A stretch of DNA of 64,000 bases, from positions 42,528 through 106,527 of the forward strand of contig JAKUCV010002481.1 of the NCBI GenBank assembly GCA_028386065.3, in the 5' to 3' direction. Positions 33,449-43,735 of the stretch are shown here, piece after piece. Position numbers and translations under genes: made by a program. The notes beneath the pieces were generated by a model. The model saw only the letters and a program-made list of their open reading frames with translations, was not told the origin of the DNA and did not search any database. This DNA comes from Turnera subulata (taxonomy: Eukaryota; Streptophyta; Magnoliopsida; Malpighiales; Passifloraceae). Position 1 is the first letter of the stretch. Each line of letters opens with the position of its first letter.

Positions 33449-36223
33449 GTTGACTAAGCAGGCAGGGTTGACCGCGCCTAAGTGAACGACAAGTCGTTCA
33501 ACTTGGCCAGCCAAAACCCTAGCCGCCCTCCCCTCTTTCTTTTTCTTTTCTCTTTTCTCCTTTTCTTTCTTCCCTTCTTCTTTCTCCTCTCTTCTGCCGC
33601 AGCCGTTCCCCATCTCTCCCTCTCTCTCCCACGATCTTCATTCAATTTCCCTCTCCTCTCCCTCACACAAACTTGCCGCCGCTACCTTCTAATCGCCGCC
33701 GTGCCGCCGCTGTTGCACCGAGGTAGGTCACGCCAGTCAAGGACGAACGGCAGGAAGCCAAGAATGGGCTCGGGTGCTTTCTGCCATCGGCTTGGTCGGG
33801 TAAGCCTCCGACCTTTTTTTCCTTTTTCCCTCTTTCGTTTTTCTTTCTTTTCTTCCGGGTTCTGATTGATGGTAGCTTTGTGTAGTGGTGGCCGGCGTTT
33901 GTTGTGGGTGTTCGGTTTGGTCGGGTTTTGGTGTTTGTGTTCTGGTGGTGCTCGGGTTCGTGTGAGTTGTTGCTGTTGGTCGAATCAGTTAGCGAGGCTC
34001 GGGGTTGCTGCGATTCCGAAGAGGAATAGTGCTGGCAGCGAGTTCCACGGAGGTTTTAAGGCTCGGGTTGGCTGTGGACGGATTCTGGGCAGTTTGAGTT
34101 GTTTTCCGGGTAAGGATTTATTTTTCTTTTTCCTTCGCTAATTGTTGAAAGGGTCAGCTGGACTGCTGTGGATTTGAATATGATTATTGTTTGGGATTGT
34201 GGCAGAAACGTTGGAATTCGTTTCTGGTGGCTTTGGGTGTTTTCCGGCAAGTTGACCGGAATCCGGCAAAGCTCGGGATTTTCCGACGAGGGCTCGGGTC
34301 ACTATTCGGGCAAACAGTAATTTCACGGTGCTAACGGTATTTTTTCCCGGTTTTTAGTCTCGGATTTATTTGTACATAGTAATGGATTTATCAAATTTAT
34401 GTACATTCATTTTAATTGAGACTTAGTGGAAACCGTGTACGGGGAAGTGAGTGTGTGTGGCCGGAATTTACCGACACGGGTAGAACCTTAGGCCGGAAAC
34501 ATTTGGGCACGGGAATGACCTTAGAACGGTACTTAGGTAAAACCGGGCCCAGGCCCAAGTAGCTAACTCTAAAGACCTTAAAACTTTTTATGGACCTTAA
34601 GACATGGGCTTGAGGCCGAATGACATAGTTGGTTAGATATGAACTTTAAGGAATGGGCTTTAAGCTCAAATTCATAATTAGATTTTTGCAGACTTGAGGA
34701 AGTGGGCTTTAGGCCCGAAAAATTGTTTTGGACTTAGATGGGCATAAACCCGGTGAACCTTAAGACCCGATTTGTTGGAGTTTAGGTGAGAGAACACCTT
34801 TGTTGGACTCAGACCCTGAAACCTCATAATCTACTAACTAGTGTCGGGTTTTACTCAGTCGAGCATTTAGTTATCATGCATGCATGGTTTGGTTGAAATT
34901 GTTTTGTAATTATTGTGTGTGCCGGTATTCAGGCACGGGTAACACCTCTGGAGCTAGAGGATCTGTCTTGGGGAAAGTTCCACAGGATAATAGTCGTTGA
35001 GGTGACTTTAAAAATATTTTTATGTTTGTTTGCATGTGCTTGCTAGTTTGGTTTGTCTGAGTTACATGCCTTGTTTGCTAACATGATATGATCTGTATTA
35101 TGTGCCTGTGAGTTACTATTTGTTGGACGGGCATGATTTGTTTAACTGTTATGAGATATAACATGTGATATGATTTTGGATGATCTGTGTGATGTGTTAT
35201 GGGTTGGAAAATCGGATGTTGATTTAATGAATAATTCACACCACCCTGATAAATCATAACTTTTTGGCACACATGAACTCTTAAGTATGAATAAGAATAA
35301 TACATAATAAAAGATATACTACCCTGGGCTGATGACCGGTTGGTTCGAGCGGGAAGTGATACCCCTCGGGATTGCATGCGGGATAGCATGGTATATGCGG
35401 TTTAGCATATGGGTCTGTGATGACCGGTTCTACCTCCCTCTTTCTACCTCCCTCTTTCTACCTCCCCCTTTCTACCTCCCTCTTTCTCTCTGTCTCTCTC
35501 TCTCTCTCTCTGTGTGATTGTATTTGAGCTATATGTCTGGTTATATTGGGCTTACGCCCTGGTTGTCTCATGAGACGGGACCAACCTCGACGCACACAGT
35601 AGGGGGCCCTGAATAATAAATATAGTGACAGAATTAACACACAAACAGATGTAAAACATAAACTATCTACTTATATGTTGTTGGCATGTTAGTATTGGTT
35701 ATTGTGTGTTTGCTTACTAGTGCTTGTTCCACTACACTCCTTTCGAGCTTGCTTTGCACACCTACGTAACTAGATTTATACTGCTCACTGAGTAGGCGAC
35801 TCACATTATCGCCACCGTTAGCGTGCTGCTTCTCTATTCCTTTCCGGAGTACGGACCTCGATATCCCAGCAGGTAGTTGTGCTTCTACTCCCGGTTGGAT
35901 CCATAGAGCCGACATGCTTATCGTTTTTTTCTCCTATTTTTATTTTATCTTTTTCTTCCGCTGCATTGAAATTTGTTGAGATGTCATTCTTGTTTTTATT
36001 ACTTTGTCGGCGGGTTGCCGGGAATTGATACTTGATGTTGTTTCGGCAGTTTGTCGGGTTGATTTATGGCTTGATAAGCCGGTTTATTCTTGTTCTTTTA
36101 TGACATCTCAGTTTAGTAAGGTTCACGGATAATGTTTTTTTGGCATTGATTTACGTATCCCGGGTTTTAGGGGCATTTTGGTAAAATTTTTTTATTTTGT
36201 AAATTCGGGATACGGGCGTTTCA
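33151..36223 (+). repeat. 3' LTR of G1 (~3.07 kb)
   Basis: Colinear with 25970-28928, apart from scattered changes, an extra ~120-bp stretch near 34560-34670 and an extra CT-rich segment near 35440-35510. It contains a 55-base G run at 33393-33447 that the 5' copy lacks. It ends GGGCGTTTCA, followed by the target duplication. Confidence 0.9.
33393..33447. repeat. Poly-G run of 55 bases in G1 3' LTR
   Basis: Directly follows a poly-A run. The matching place in the 5' LTR (26208-26224) reads A-run then TGCGGGG. It may be slippage expansion or an assembly or base-calling artefact. Confidence 0.9.
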
Positions 36224-38534
36224 GCTAGGGTAGGTGTTTGGGATTACATCCACAGAATCAGATCTTCGTAGTTTGTTTTTATGGTCCCCTAGATTGACCC
36301 AATGGAGTATCATGAAGTCATGCACAACTTGCCCCATAGACACAGAAGATAAGGAAATTGGAGTTTTATTCCTTTTGTGAAAAATTAAAGTACAAATGAT
36401 GACTCTGTTGATTGTTGGACATAGAATTTAACCCTTGCCCCCTTTTGACTTGACCCGACCTCTAGACTCTAAAGAGCAACTATACTGCCTCTCCCTATTC
36501 TTGGTCATTGTTCTACCCATGCTTAACAATTTGGCCCGTGGTCTCTACTCAACTTCCCCCCACACTTGTAGTTCTCATCTACCGTCAACACCATTAAGTG
36601 GTCCTTTGGAATACATCACCCCTATTGCCTCTTCTCATTGCCCCTATGTCAGTGCCGCCTTGTCATTGCTCCCATCACCCTTTTCATCATCATATCCCCC
36701 AGTCATTCTTTTTCCCATCATCACTTCTCTCTCCTGAAAGTTATGACTCACGTCTGTTCCTCCCTAAGACTGGATTTACAATTCTACCCATCAATAGACC
36801 CCTTAGCTTGTCTGAGCTTGTATACTCAAACCTCATTACCTCAGCTCAGCTTTGTATCCCAGTTCCATGGCTTCCTAACTTGGCATTGCAACTTGACAAC
36901 TCAACTCGACTTCCCCACTTGGTCCCTCAATTCAGGTCATCGACTCAGCCTAACAGTTTGATCCCTCATCATATGGCTCAGCTTCTCATCTTGGCTTGTC
37001 ATCTCGGTTCATAGATAAGAGTCGAGGCTTACATCTTCGTCCTTAAGCAAGGTCCAATCAGGTCACCTGATTTCCCTTCTCCTTGTAAATATTGGGGCTT
37101 ACTTCTCCTCTCACGAGAAGGCCCGAACATCAGCTCTCCCCATTCATTGTCCCCTCGCCATACCCCATGTCACTTCATGTGCTCTTCTTCCTGGTCTCTC
37201 CCCTAAAAGCTGGGGTTTGTATTTCTTCCCATGAGATAGTCTCTTCGGTTTGTCTTAGCTTGTATACTCTATCCTCATCAGCTTGGCTCAACTTCGTATC
37301 CCGTCCCCTGGCTTCCTAATTCAGCATCTTAACTTGGCAACTTGACTCGGCTACATGACTTGGCTTCTTAAATCAACTTATCAAATTGGCTCACCGGCTT
37401 GGCCCTTCAATTTGATTCTTCATCTCAACTTCTTGTCTTGGATCATCGGCTTGATTCACAAGTAAAAACTAGGGCTTACATCTGTGTTTTTTAAGACGAC
37501 CCAATCAGATCACCTTGTCCCACCTCTTTTACTATAGTTACTGGGGCTTACATCTCCTCTCACGAGAAAGCCCAACAAAGTCATCCCATTTCTCCTTTTC
37601 TGCCACAGATATTGGGTCTTACATCTCCTCTCACGAGAAGGCCCAAAGTCACCATGGTGTCTTAGGTTGATGCCTCGTCACTGCCTCTGCCTTCTTCCCA
37701 CCTCTTGCCTTAAAATACCTCCATGACTTCCAATGTCTTCACCATCTCCCCGTCTACTGAAATTCATCGCCTTGTGATGTATCCATCATCCCTAATATCT
37801 TCATCAGTTCCCTCCAACTAAGACACTACCCACCCCTGGTGTCTTAAGGGTTAAATTGTAATGATAGAGTTCAAGGTCATCAGGAATCCTAGACTCAAGC
37901 TTTGTTTTCACTCAAAACATTTGAAAACGGTGCGAAAGTGTGATGGAATACATTCGCAAAACACGTTTCATTATTCTTTCAAAACATTTCTCAAGCCCAA
38001 AAACGAGGAATTGAAAAAGTGGGACACCCTAGCTCGAATTAGTGTTTTATGCTTTGAAAAACATGCAATGCAATGCTCAATATATGCAAGTGTAAATTCC
38101 CTAAGACAAAGTAGACCGACTGAACATACGTGTCAACTGGGAAATAACACCAAAAATTTAATATCGGCTTAGGCATGTATACTTACTCCCCTAGAGTTCC
38201 TTTACTGGACTCATCAATTCATACCACGCAATGTAGCACCCTACGCAGAGTTAGCACGACGGTCCTGCTAGGGAATAGGTTGACCTACTCACATGTGATA
38301 ATGGATATCGCGTGAGGTCCAAAGCCCATTAATCCCCATCATTGCTAAGCATCGAGAAACGGGTTCACTCAAGCCGCCATCGGTTAAAGGAAGCATTGTG
38401 GTGGACTTGGATTCCCTCGCCCTCTTACGGTAGAGGCTTCACATCAATCATCATAAATGCAAGGCACTTATGATGACACATAAAAAAGCACACAGAACTC
38501 AACAATTGCACAAGGTTTCTTGAACCCACTACTT
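36224..38534 (-). other. T-B internal region next to its 5' LTR
   Basis: Begins with the duplicated GCTAG and then the block TCAGATCTTCGTAGTTTG shared with T-A. 36430-37830 is C/T-rich on the plus strand with no credible gene. It holds repeated blocks with CTTACATCTCCTCTCACGAG: 37095, 37548 and 37617, with weaker relatives near 37020 and 37462. 37860-38170 has an ORF that is probably fortuitous. 38270-38530 matches T-A at 6055-6320. Confidence 0.6.
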
Positions 38535-38551
38535 CCCTAGTGGAGTCGCAA
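38535..38551 (-). other. Decayed tRNA-Arg-type primer binding site of T-B
   Basis: The minus strand reads TTGCGACTCCACTAGGG, three changes from the T-A site and in the same position two bases inside the LTR. Confidence 0.7.
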
Positions 38552-39379
38552 ACTGTGAATACCCGACCCAAAATCACTTGGGCCTATTTACCTATTCCTT
38601 TCACCTTCTTCCTTGGGTCAATCCCATGTCATTGGAGTCACCACTCAAGTTTTATTAAGGGCAAAACTTGAGAAAAAAATCTTCATATGACTCCTTTAGG
38701 CAACTGGTCATGGCGAACCAAAGACATGGGATCGGGGGTTCGTCACGGATGGGAAGGTGTTAGGCACCCATCCTTGTTGGGTCAAAACCTTGTGCAATTG
38801 AAGAAATCACGTGTGCCTTGTGCAGATATGCAAAGGTAGAAACAAATCACACAAAAATAATAAAAATTGAATTGGAGGGGAAGGAGAAGAAGGTGCGGAA
38901 CAAAAAGGAAAAATAAAAACATTTGGGCTTGAGTCTCCACCACTAGAGACCACCTACGTACCCCGGCGATCGGGTTCAAAGCCCATATAGTTCTTGACAT
39001 GGCATCACAGCAATCACATAATCAACAAAAGCACCATCAAATGACCAGCAAGCAGCAATCAATAAAGTGCGCGATAAAAAGGGTTAGAACACTTAGCTCG
39101 GTTGCTGGATAGAAACTATGGGTCGTCTTCTACTAGATTTTGGACAACGCAAATGGCCGATTCTGCTTCTGGTCTCAACAGCAAAGTGATAGCTATCCCT
39201 CTTAGCTTTCCAAAGAGTCCGAGCACGACAATCCGACTTCAAGAACTCGAGATATGGATTGTGTTCTGAGACTGCTATCATCAGGTCCTTCTACTTAGAA
39301 TGCCCACCTTCTTGACTCCTAGAATGCTTTTGATTGCCTCTCCCTCTTGATCTCCTCTTGATCCCTTCTTGTTGGCTTC

Positions 39380-39399
39380 NGGGGGGGGGGGGGGGGGGG
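39380..39399. repeat. N followed by 19 G, likely assembly artefact
   Basis: The only ambiguous base in the window, followed by an uninterrupted G run inside the T-B LTR. There is nothing similar in T-A. Confidence 0.85.
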
Positions 39400-39574
39400 T
39401 GTGATGAGTGATTCCTCTGAAATATGTGTGAGGGGTCCTATTTATAGTGTTATGGGAAGCCTAGGGGCATGGACCTGCTGAATGGTGAAGATTATGCCCA
39501 AAAATCTTGTCCAAAACCGCGTAGGATTGAAATTAGAAACAAAATCAGAGATTTGGGCGAATCTGGGAGACTAT

Positions 39575-39660
39575 GATCGCCGCTGCCGGTGGTCATCCAC
39601 TGCGTGACCGCCAGTGCCGGCGGTCATGTGTGGATGTCCGCCGGCACCTGGCGGTCGTCG
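39575..39660. repeat. GC-rich hairpin cluster in T-B LTR
   Basis: TGACCGCC (39605-39612) and GGCGGTCA (39619-39626) are perfect 8-bp arms around a 6-base loop. A second hairpin, CCGCC/GGCGG, lies just to the right (39638-39655). The T-A LTR has the equivalent at 7210-7231 with one mismatch. The surroundings are AT-rich. Confidence 0.8.
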
Positions 39661-40255
39661 AACCCCTGATCCCCCTAATTCAGCCCTGATTTGATCCTAC
39701 CGCGTAATCAACCCCTAATCAACCCAGAATCACTCAATTACTTGATTACTGCTCCTCAAAATCATTCCATAACTTATTGATTACACATTAACACCCATTT
39801 TAAGCAAAATCATACCAAAAACACATTTACCAGTTAAAGGGTGATTTGATTCTGATTTTCCACGAAAATCAGAACCAAAATTAGTCTGCAAGTAAAGTGT
39901 TTGTGGGCTAATTAAACTCTGGAGAATTCATTAATTTGGGCCTTTAAACCCATCTTCAACTCAAAGATAAATCATCTCATTAAAATTAGAATAAAGATAG
40001 ATAAAAGGCCCAAATAGTGAAATAAACACATTTTGGTGTAAATAAACCTTATTATATATTTTACCCTAAGATTAAATCATCTCATTAGTATTCCAATATA
40101 CAAAGGCTCAAATTACCAAAATGTGTTATTTCCACTAAAATAAATTCCTGACGTGCCTTACTCCTAGGATCAAATCATCTCATTAGCCCTAAGTTCGAAC
40201 ATGTTTAGTTACTAATTTTTGTGGCAAATTCGTGGGTCAAATTTGGGTGTTCACA

Positions 40256-41031
40256 GCAGGTTCCCCAGAACCTTGGGATATCATGGGTCGACGTAGGGGG
40301 GATGCCCGCAGAACATCACTATACTGGAACAGCCGTGGGTCCAGAAGATCATCATCATCCACGTCAGGGCAATCTTTCGCTATGTGCCCCATGCAGCCAC
40401 AGTGAAAACAAAACAAGGGTAGGCGTTCATATTTGGAGTATACCCAGAATTCCTTACCATCACTGCCTTGGGCAAAAAACCTACGTAGTAAGGGTCGAGA
40501 AGCATCAATGGACACCCGAAACCGGATGAACTTTCCTTGAGTCAGACTTCTCTCTGTATCGAGTTCAAGAAAACTACCAACTTTCTCTCCAAGTAACTCA
40601 ACGAACCTGGATTTCCGGAGATTAAAGGGAACATCATAAACCCTAGCCCACATGGGAGCGTGGTCAAGGCGAATCTCCGATGGTTGTTCATTCCTCGTAA
40701 CCTCGCTAAGAACAACAAGCTGGTTATCAAAATTCCACGGCTCGTTTTCCAGAACCCTCTCCCGATCCCTCCAATGGCAGAATTGAAAGACAAAGTGGTT
40801 AGAATCTAGTTGAGAGATCTCCAGTTCGTCTACAGGTTTCCAAACCATCTTCATCGTCCTTATAAAGGCCTGGGCATTAAAGGAACGATTGGTCCACAAC
40901 TTCCCTACCAGACGCAACTGGATCTCAGAGGGATCCCCAGCAAACACCTCGTCATCCAACACAACCGCCCGTCACTCCGTCTCCATCAGGTGTGGAGCTG
41001 GAGCCCGAATCCTTCCACTCTTCGAGGGCAT
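40256..41031 (-). pseudogene. LINE ORF1 (DUF4283-like with zinc knuckle), truncated
   Basis: From ATG 41031-41029 the frame reads MPSKSGRIRAPAPHLMETE, a TGA stop, then continues in frame as RAVVLDDEVFAGDPSEIQL. The body has the DUF4283-type pattern (VGKLWTNRSFNAQAFIRTM, FVFQFCHWRDRERVLENEPW, MWARVYDVPFNLRK) and then a CCHC knuckle, CFHCGCMGHIAKDC. This is ORF1, the gag-like RNA-binding protein, of plant L1-type LINEs. It is cut by the T-B LTR soon after the knuckle. The endonuclease-RT ORF2 is absent. 41032-41160 would be its 5' UTR. Confidence 0.8.
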
Positions 41032-41160
41032 AAACCGACACCAATAACAGCAAAACCGTGAAAAAAAAGATAGAAAAATCTTAAGAGAAGGGAGGCAGAA
41101 ACCCTAAGATGGGGTAGAGGAGAACTCGTCAAAACGAGAGAGAAACCCGACAACTTTGGG

Positions 41161-42380
41161 AGAGAATAGAAATTTCACGTATTGTCGTAAAAATTATTGG
41201 AAGCTAATTTATCATTTAGGGACCAAAATTGTGGAAAATTGGGGTGGGAATATTTTTCTTCTTTTTTTCTAGAATAAAAATTGCTGAAATAAAGGATTGA
41301 GAAGAAAAACAGGAAGTCGCATACAGTACAGACAAATTTTATGGTGCTTGCAAGATCTATATTTTGCGCTTTCTTTTTGTTTTGAACCTGAGGTTTCTTC
41401 GAGTGATACTATTTTATTTTTTTATTATTTTTTTAGCTTTTTTTATTTTTTTATACTATGTTTTTTTTGTTTTTGTTTGTTTATACACCTTGCACATCAT
41501 AATGACATAATCAAATCTATCATAGTTCAGTTCTCTTCCCCCTCAACGTGTGAAACATGCGTAGTACTGAGTCGTGCATGATTGATTCTCTTCACACACA
41601 GTCAACCCACGTCACTTCTCTGCAGTGTGTGGTCCAACAGTTATTATGGTCATAAATATACAACGGTTACAACCATTATTTATGCCATTCATCTTATCAA
41701 TTTCCTCGAGAACAGAACCCAAATATCTATCCAGCTATTTCGGAGGTAGAAATATACTGCGTACTTGCAACAAAAAAAAAAATATACTGCGTACTAGTAG
41801 CACTCGTTACCCCCATAACGTTGTAAAACTAGCAAACACCCTCACGTTATTTCGGGCATCGAAACTTGTCAAAAAAAAAATTACACATTTAAAGCAAGTA
41901 TTATTGTTGGCATGTGTCACAACAAATAGTGTCAAAAAAAGAGATATTCTAATATGATTTAAGCAAATAGTGATTGATTAAAAATTATAATGATTTGGCC
42001 GATTTATGTTTGCTAGGTTGCTTGACTAGTACCCATAGGGATTAAACAAAGCTAAGTAATATTGATGTTTTTTGGTGAAAGCGACATCACATGTCCAGTA
42101 ACACCAACTCCAATCCCACTCACGTTTTCTTCCAAGGATTTGATCACGGGTTGGGTACTCTTGTGAGGTGTAATTCATGGTTAGATACAAAAAATACTAC
42201 ACATATATTTATCAAAATCAAAACCTAATTAGCTCATTTAACATAAAATATAATGAAACAATCATTAGTATAATTTATTGCACTTAAAAGCATATTGTAA
42301 CGACATGATCAATGTGACCTAATTGTGCAAGCATTATGGTAATAAACACAATTAATTAGCATTAACCATAATGTTAATCA
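41161..42380. other. AT-rich non-coding stretch
   Basis: Holds T runs (41400-41490), poly-A runs and a short direct repeat AAATATACTGCGTACT (about 41750 and 41781). I see no gene or element boundary. Confidence 0.5.
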
Positions 42381-42872
42381 TCATCAGATTCACATTTTGT
42401 TCTTCATTTATTCTTGTTCATAATTTTTGTTGACCCTTCGATTCTGTATTGCATAATTCTAATAATTATTATTCTTCATAATTCTTAGTAGTTATTGAGA
42501 AAATACAAATAAAGTCTTATATTAATCATTATTTTGATAAGAATTTATATATAATGTAGGCAATGATTTTTTTACATCATAAACAAACCGATACGAATTG
42601 TTTAGAATTAGTTTTTGCTTTAGAATTAAAATTTATAAATCAATTATTGTTAATAATATTTGTAAATATGTATAGAAAAATAATATTTGTTAATCCTTTG
42701 ATATTCTAAATTTTATAATTATTTTTTATAATTATTTTTTTTTTGTAGTTTTATTTTTGTTGGTAGTTTACATTGACTATTCTAGTATTTTTGTTTTTTT
42801 CTATTTTTTTATATAGTTTCGTATTGGTTGTTGTATAACAGATCGTCACAATTAAGTAAGAGTAATATTAAT

Positions 42873-42883
<11 letters not shown>

Positions 42884-42947
<64 letters not shown>
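42884..42947. repeat. (TTA)n microsatellite
   Basis: About 21 uninterrupted TTA units. A shorter (TTA)n lies at 43074-43105. Both precede a copy of a ~100-bp segment with CGCTTAA and AACTACATGTCATT (42950-43045 and 43100-43200), so the microsatellite is part of a ~150-bp direct duplication. Confidence 0.95.
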
Positions 42948-42949
<2 letters not shown>

Positions 42950-43302
42950 TACTACTTATTAGGAATATTTGATATACATACGCTTAATTATAATATAAAA
43001 AAACTACATGTCATTGTTGTGTAACATGTTGTTTCAACAAAATAAAAATAAAATATTAATTAATTAAGTGTGATTATTATTATTATTGTTATTATTATTA
43101 TTACTATTAATACTTAGTAGGAGTATTTTTCTATACACGCTTAAGAAACTACATGTCATTCATTATTGTGTGACATGTCGTCCCAATAGAATGAACAAAA
43201 ACCATTAATTAATTAGTAAAGGGTAATTGGGTCAATAATAATTAATGAAGGATAATTAGGTCAATTTTCCGGCTTTTCCAGAGTTGGTGCTTTTATATAG
43301 TA

Positions 43303-43334
43303 CTAGTTTTTCCTGCACGTGCTATGCACGTGTA
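43303..43334 (-). other. Candidate Helitron 3' terminus
   Basis: On the minus strand a hairpin (CACGTG arms at 43316-43321 and 43327-43332, 5-base loop, extendable by two pairs) is followed by about 9 bases and then CTAG, with T next. This matches the Helitron 3'-end rule: hairpin, CTRR, insertion before T. No partner 5' TC end was located. Confidence 0.4.
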
Positions 43335-43735
43335 TAGTATTATATTTTTTAAATCACGTGTATTAGTGTTGGTTATTATTTTGAGACGAACTTATATATA
43401 ATAAAGTCAAAGGCTTTTTCAATATAACCTAGGCAAATGGATACGTATTATTTAGAATTAGGTTATGCAGTGGAATAAGAATATATAAATAAACTATTGT
43501 TGATAATATTTGTTAATCCTTTGACATTCAAAATTACATAATTTTAATTCTTACATTATATTATTAATGAATGAGATTAATAAATTAAATCGTTATTTTT
43601 TATTATTATTGCTTTTCGTGGTTGTTTTTTTATATAGCTTAGGGTAACTATTCGACTGTATTTTAAGTTTTCTTCATCATAGTTCTTGTTGACAATAAAC
43701 TATAAACACAAAAGTCATGAATTCCTATGATAACT

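Larger units (their letters stand above)
25970..36223 (+). mobile_element. Ty3/gypsy chromovirus, Tekay/Del type (G1)
   Basis: Complete insertion with a perfect 5-bp duplication GCTAG at 25965-25969 and 36224-36228. It has 5' LTR 25970-28928, a Met-type primer binding site, gag, protease-RT-RNase H, a partial integrase, a purine tract, and 3' LTR 33151-36223. RNase H precedes integrase, as in gypsy. The C-terminal integrase and any chromodomain are deleted, and gag has stops, so it is dead. The LTRs differ by several indels. Confidence 0.9.
21683..40255 (-). mobile_element. Non-coding Tat/Ogre-type LTR element, split by G1 (T-B)
   Basis: On the minus strand: 5' LTR 40255-38554, a decayed tRNA-Arg primer binding site 38551-38535, internal DNA 38534-36224 continuing at 25969-22291, a purine tract 22290-22275, then a truncated 3' LTR 22274-21683. 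The interval 25970-36223 is the nested chromovirus G1 flanked by GCTAG. Without G1 the internal region is about 6 kb and has no gag or pol, so this is a non-autonomous (LARD-like) element. Tandem repeats next to the 3' LTR are a known property of Ogre/Tat 3' untranslated regions. The two LTR fragments resemble each other more than either resembles T-A. Confidence 0.75.
38554..40255 (-). repeat. 5' LTR of T-B (~1.7 kb)
   Basis: The plus strand runs TGTGAATACCC to GGGTGTTCACA. It aligns with the T-A LTR and with the truncated T-B 3' LTR. It contains an unresolved base plus G run at 39380-39399 and GC-rich hairpins at 39575-39660. Its outer end abuts the LINE ORF1, so T-B inserted into that LINE. 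Confidence 0.8.
42380..43735. repeat. Degenerate long tandem repeat, left block
   Basis: Contains the same segments as 54200-57020: ACTTATATATAATGTAGAC-like (42541, 43386), AATTATTATTCTTCATAATTC, and TTAATCCTTTGATATTCTAA. The block is interrupted by N1 and the adjoining Helitron-like DNA and resumes near 54200. Confidence 0.6.

Noticed and set aside
36435..37320. Long plus-strand ORFs (about 75-140 codons) in the T-B leader
   Set aside because: Composition is C/T-rich with Leu/Ser/Pro runs, frames overlap each other, and the region is a repeat-bearing leader of a minus-strand element.
37861..38172. 103-codon ORF near the T-B primer binding site
   Set aside because: On the strand opposite to the element, with no domain; the equivalent T-A interval is not open.
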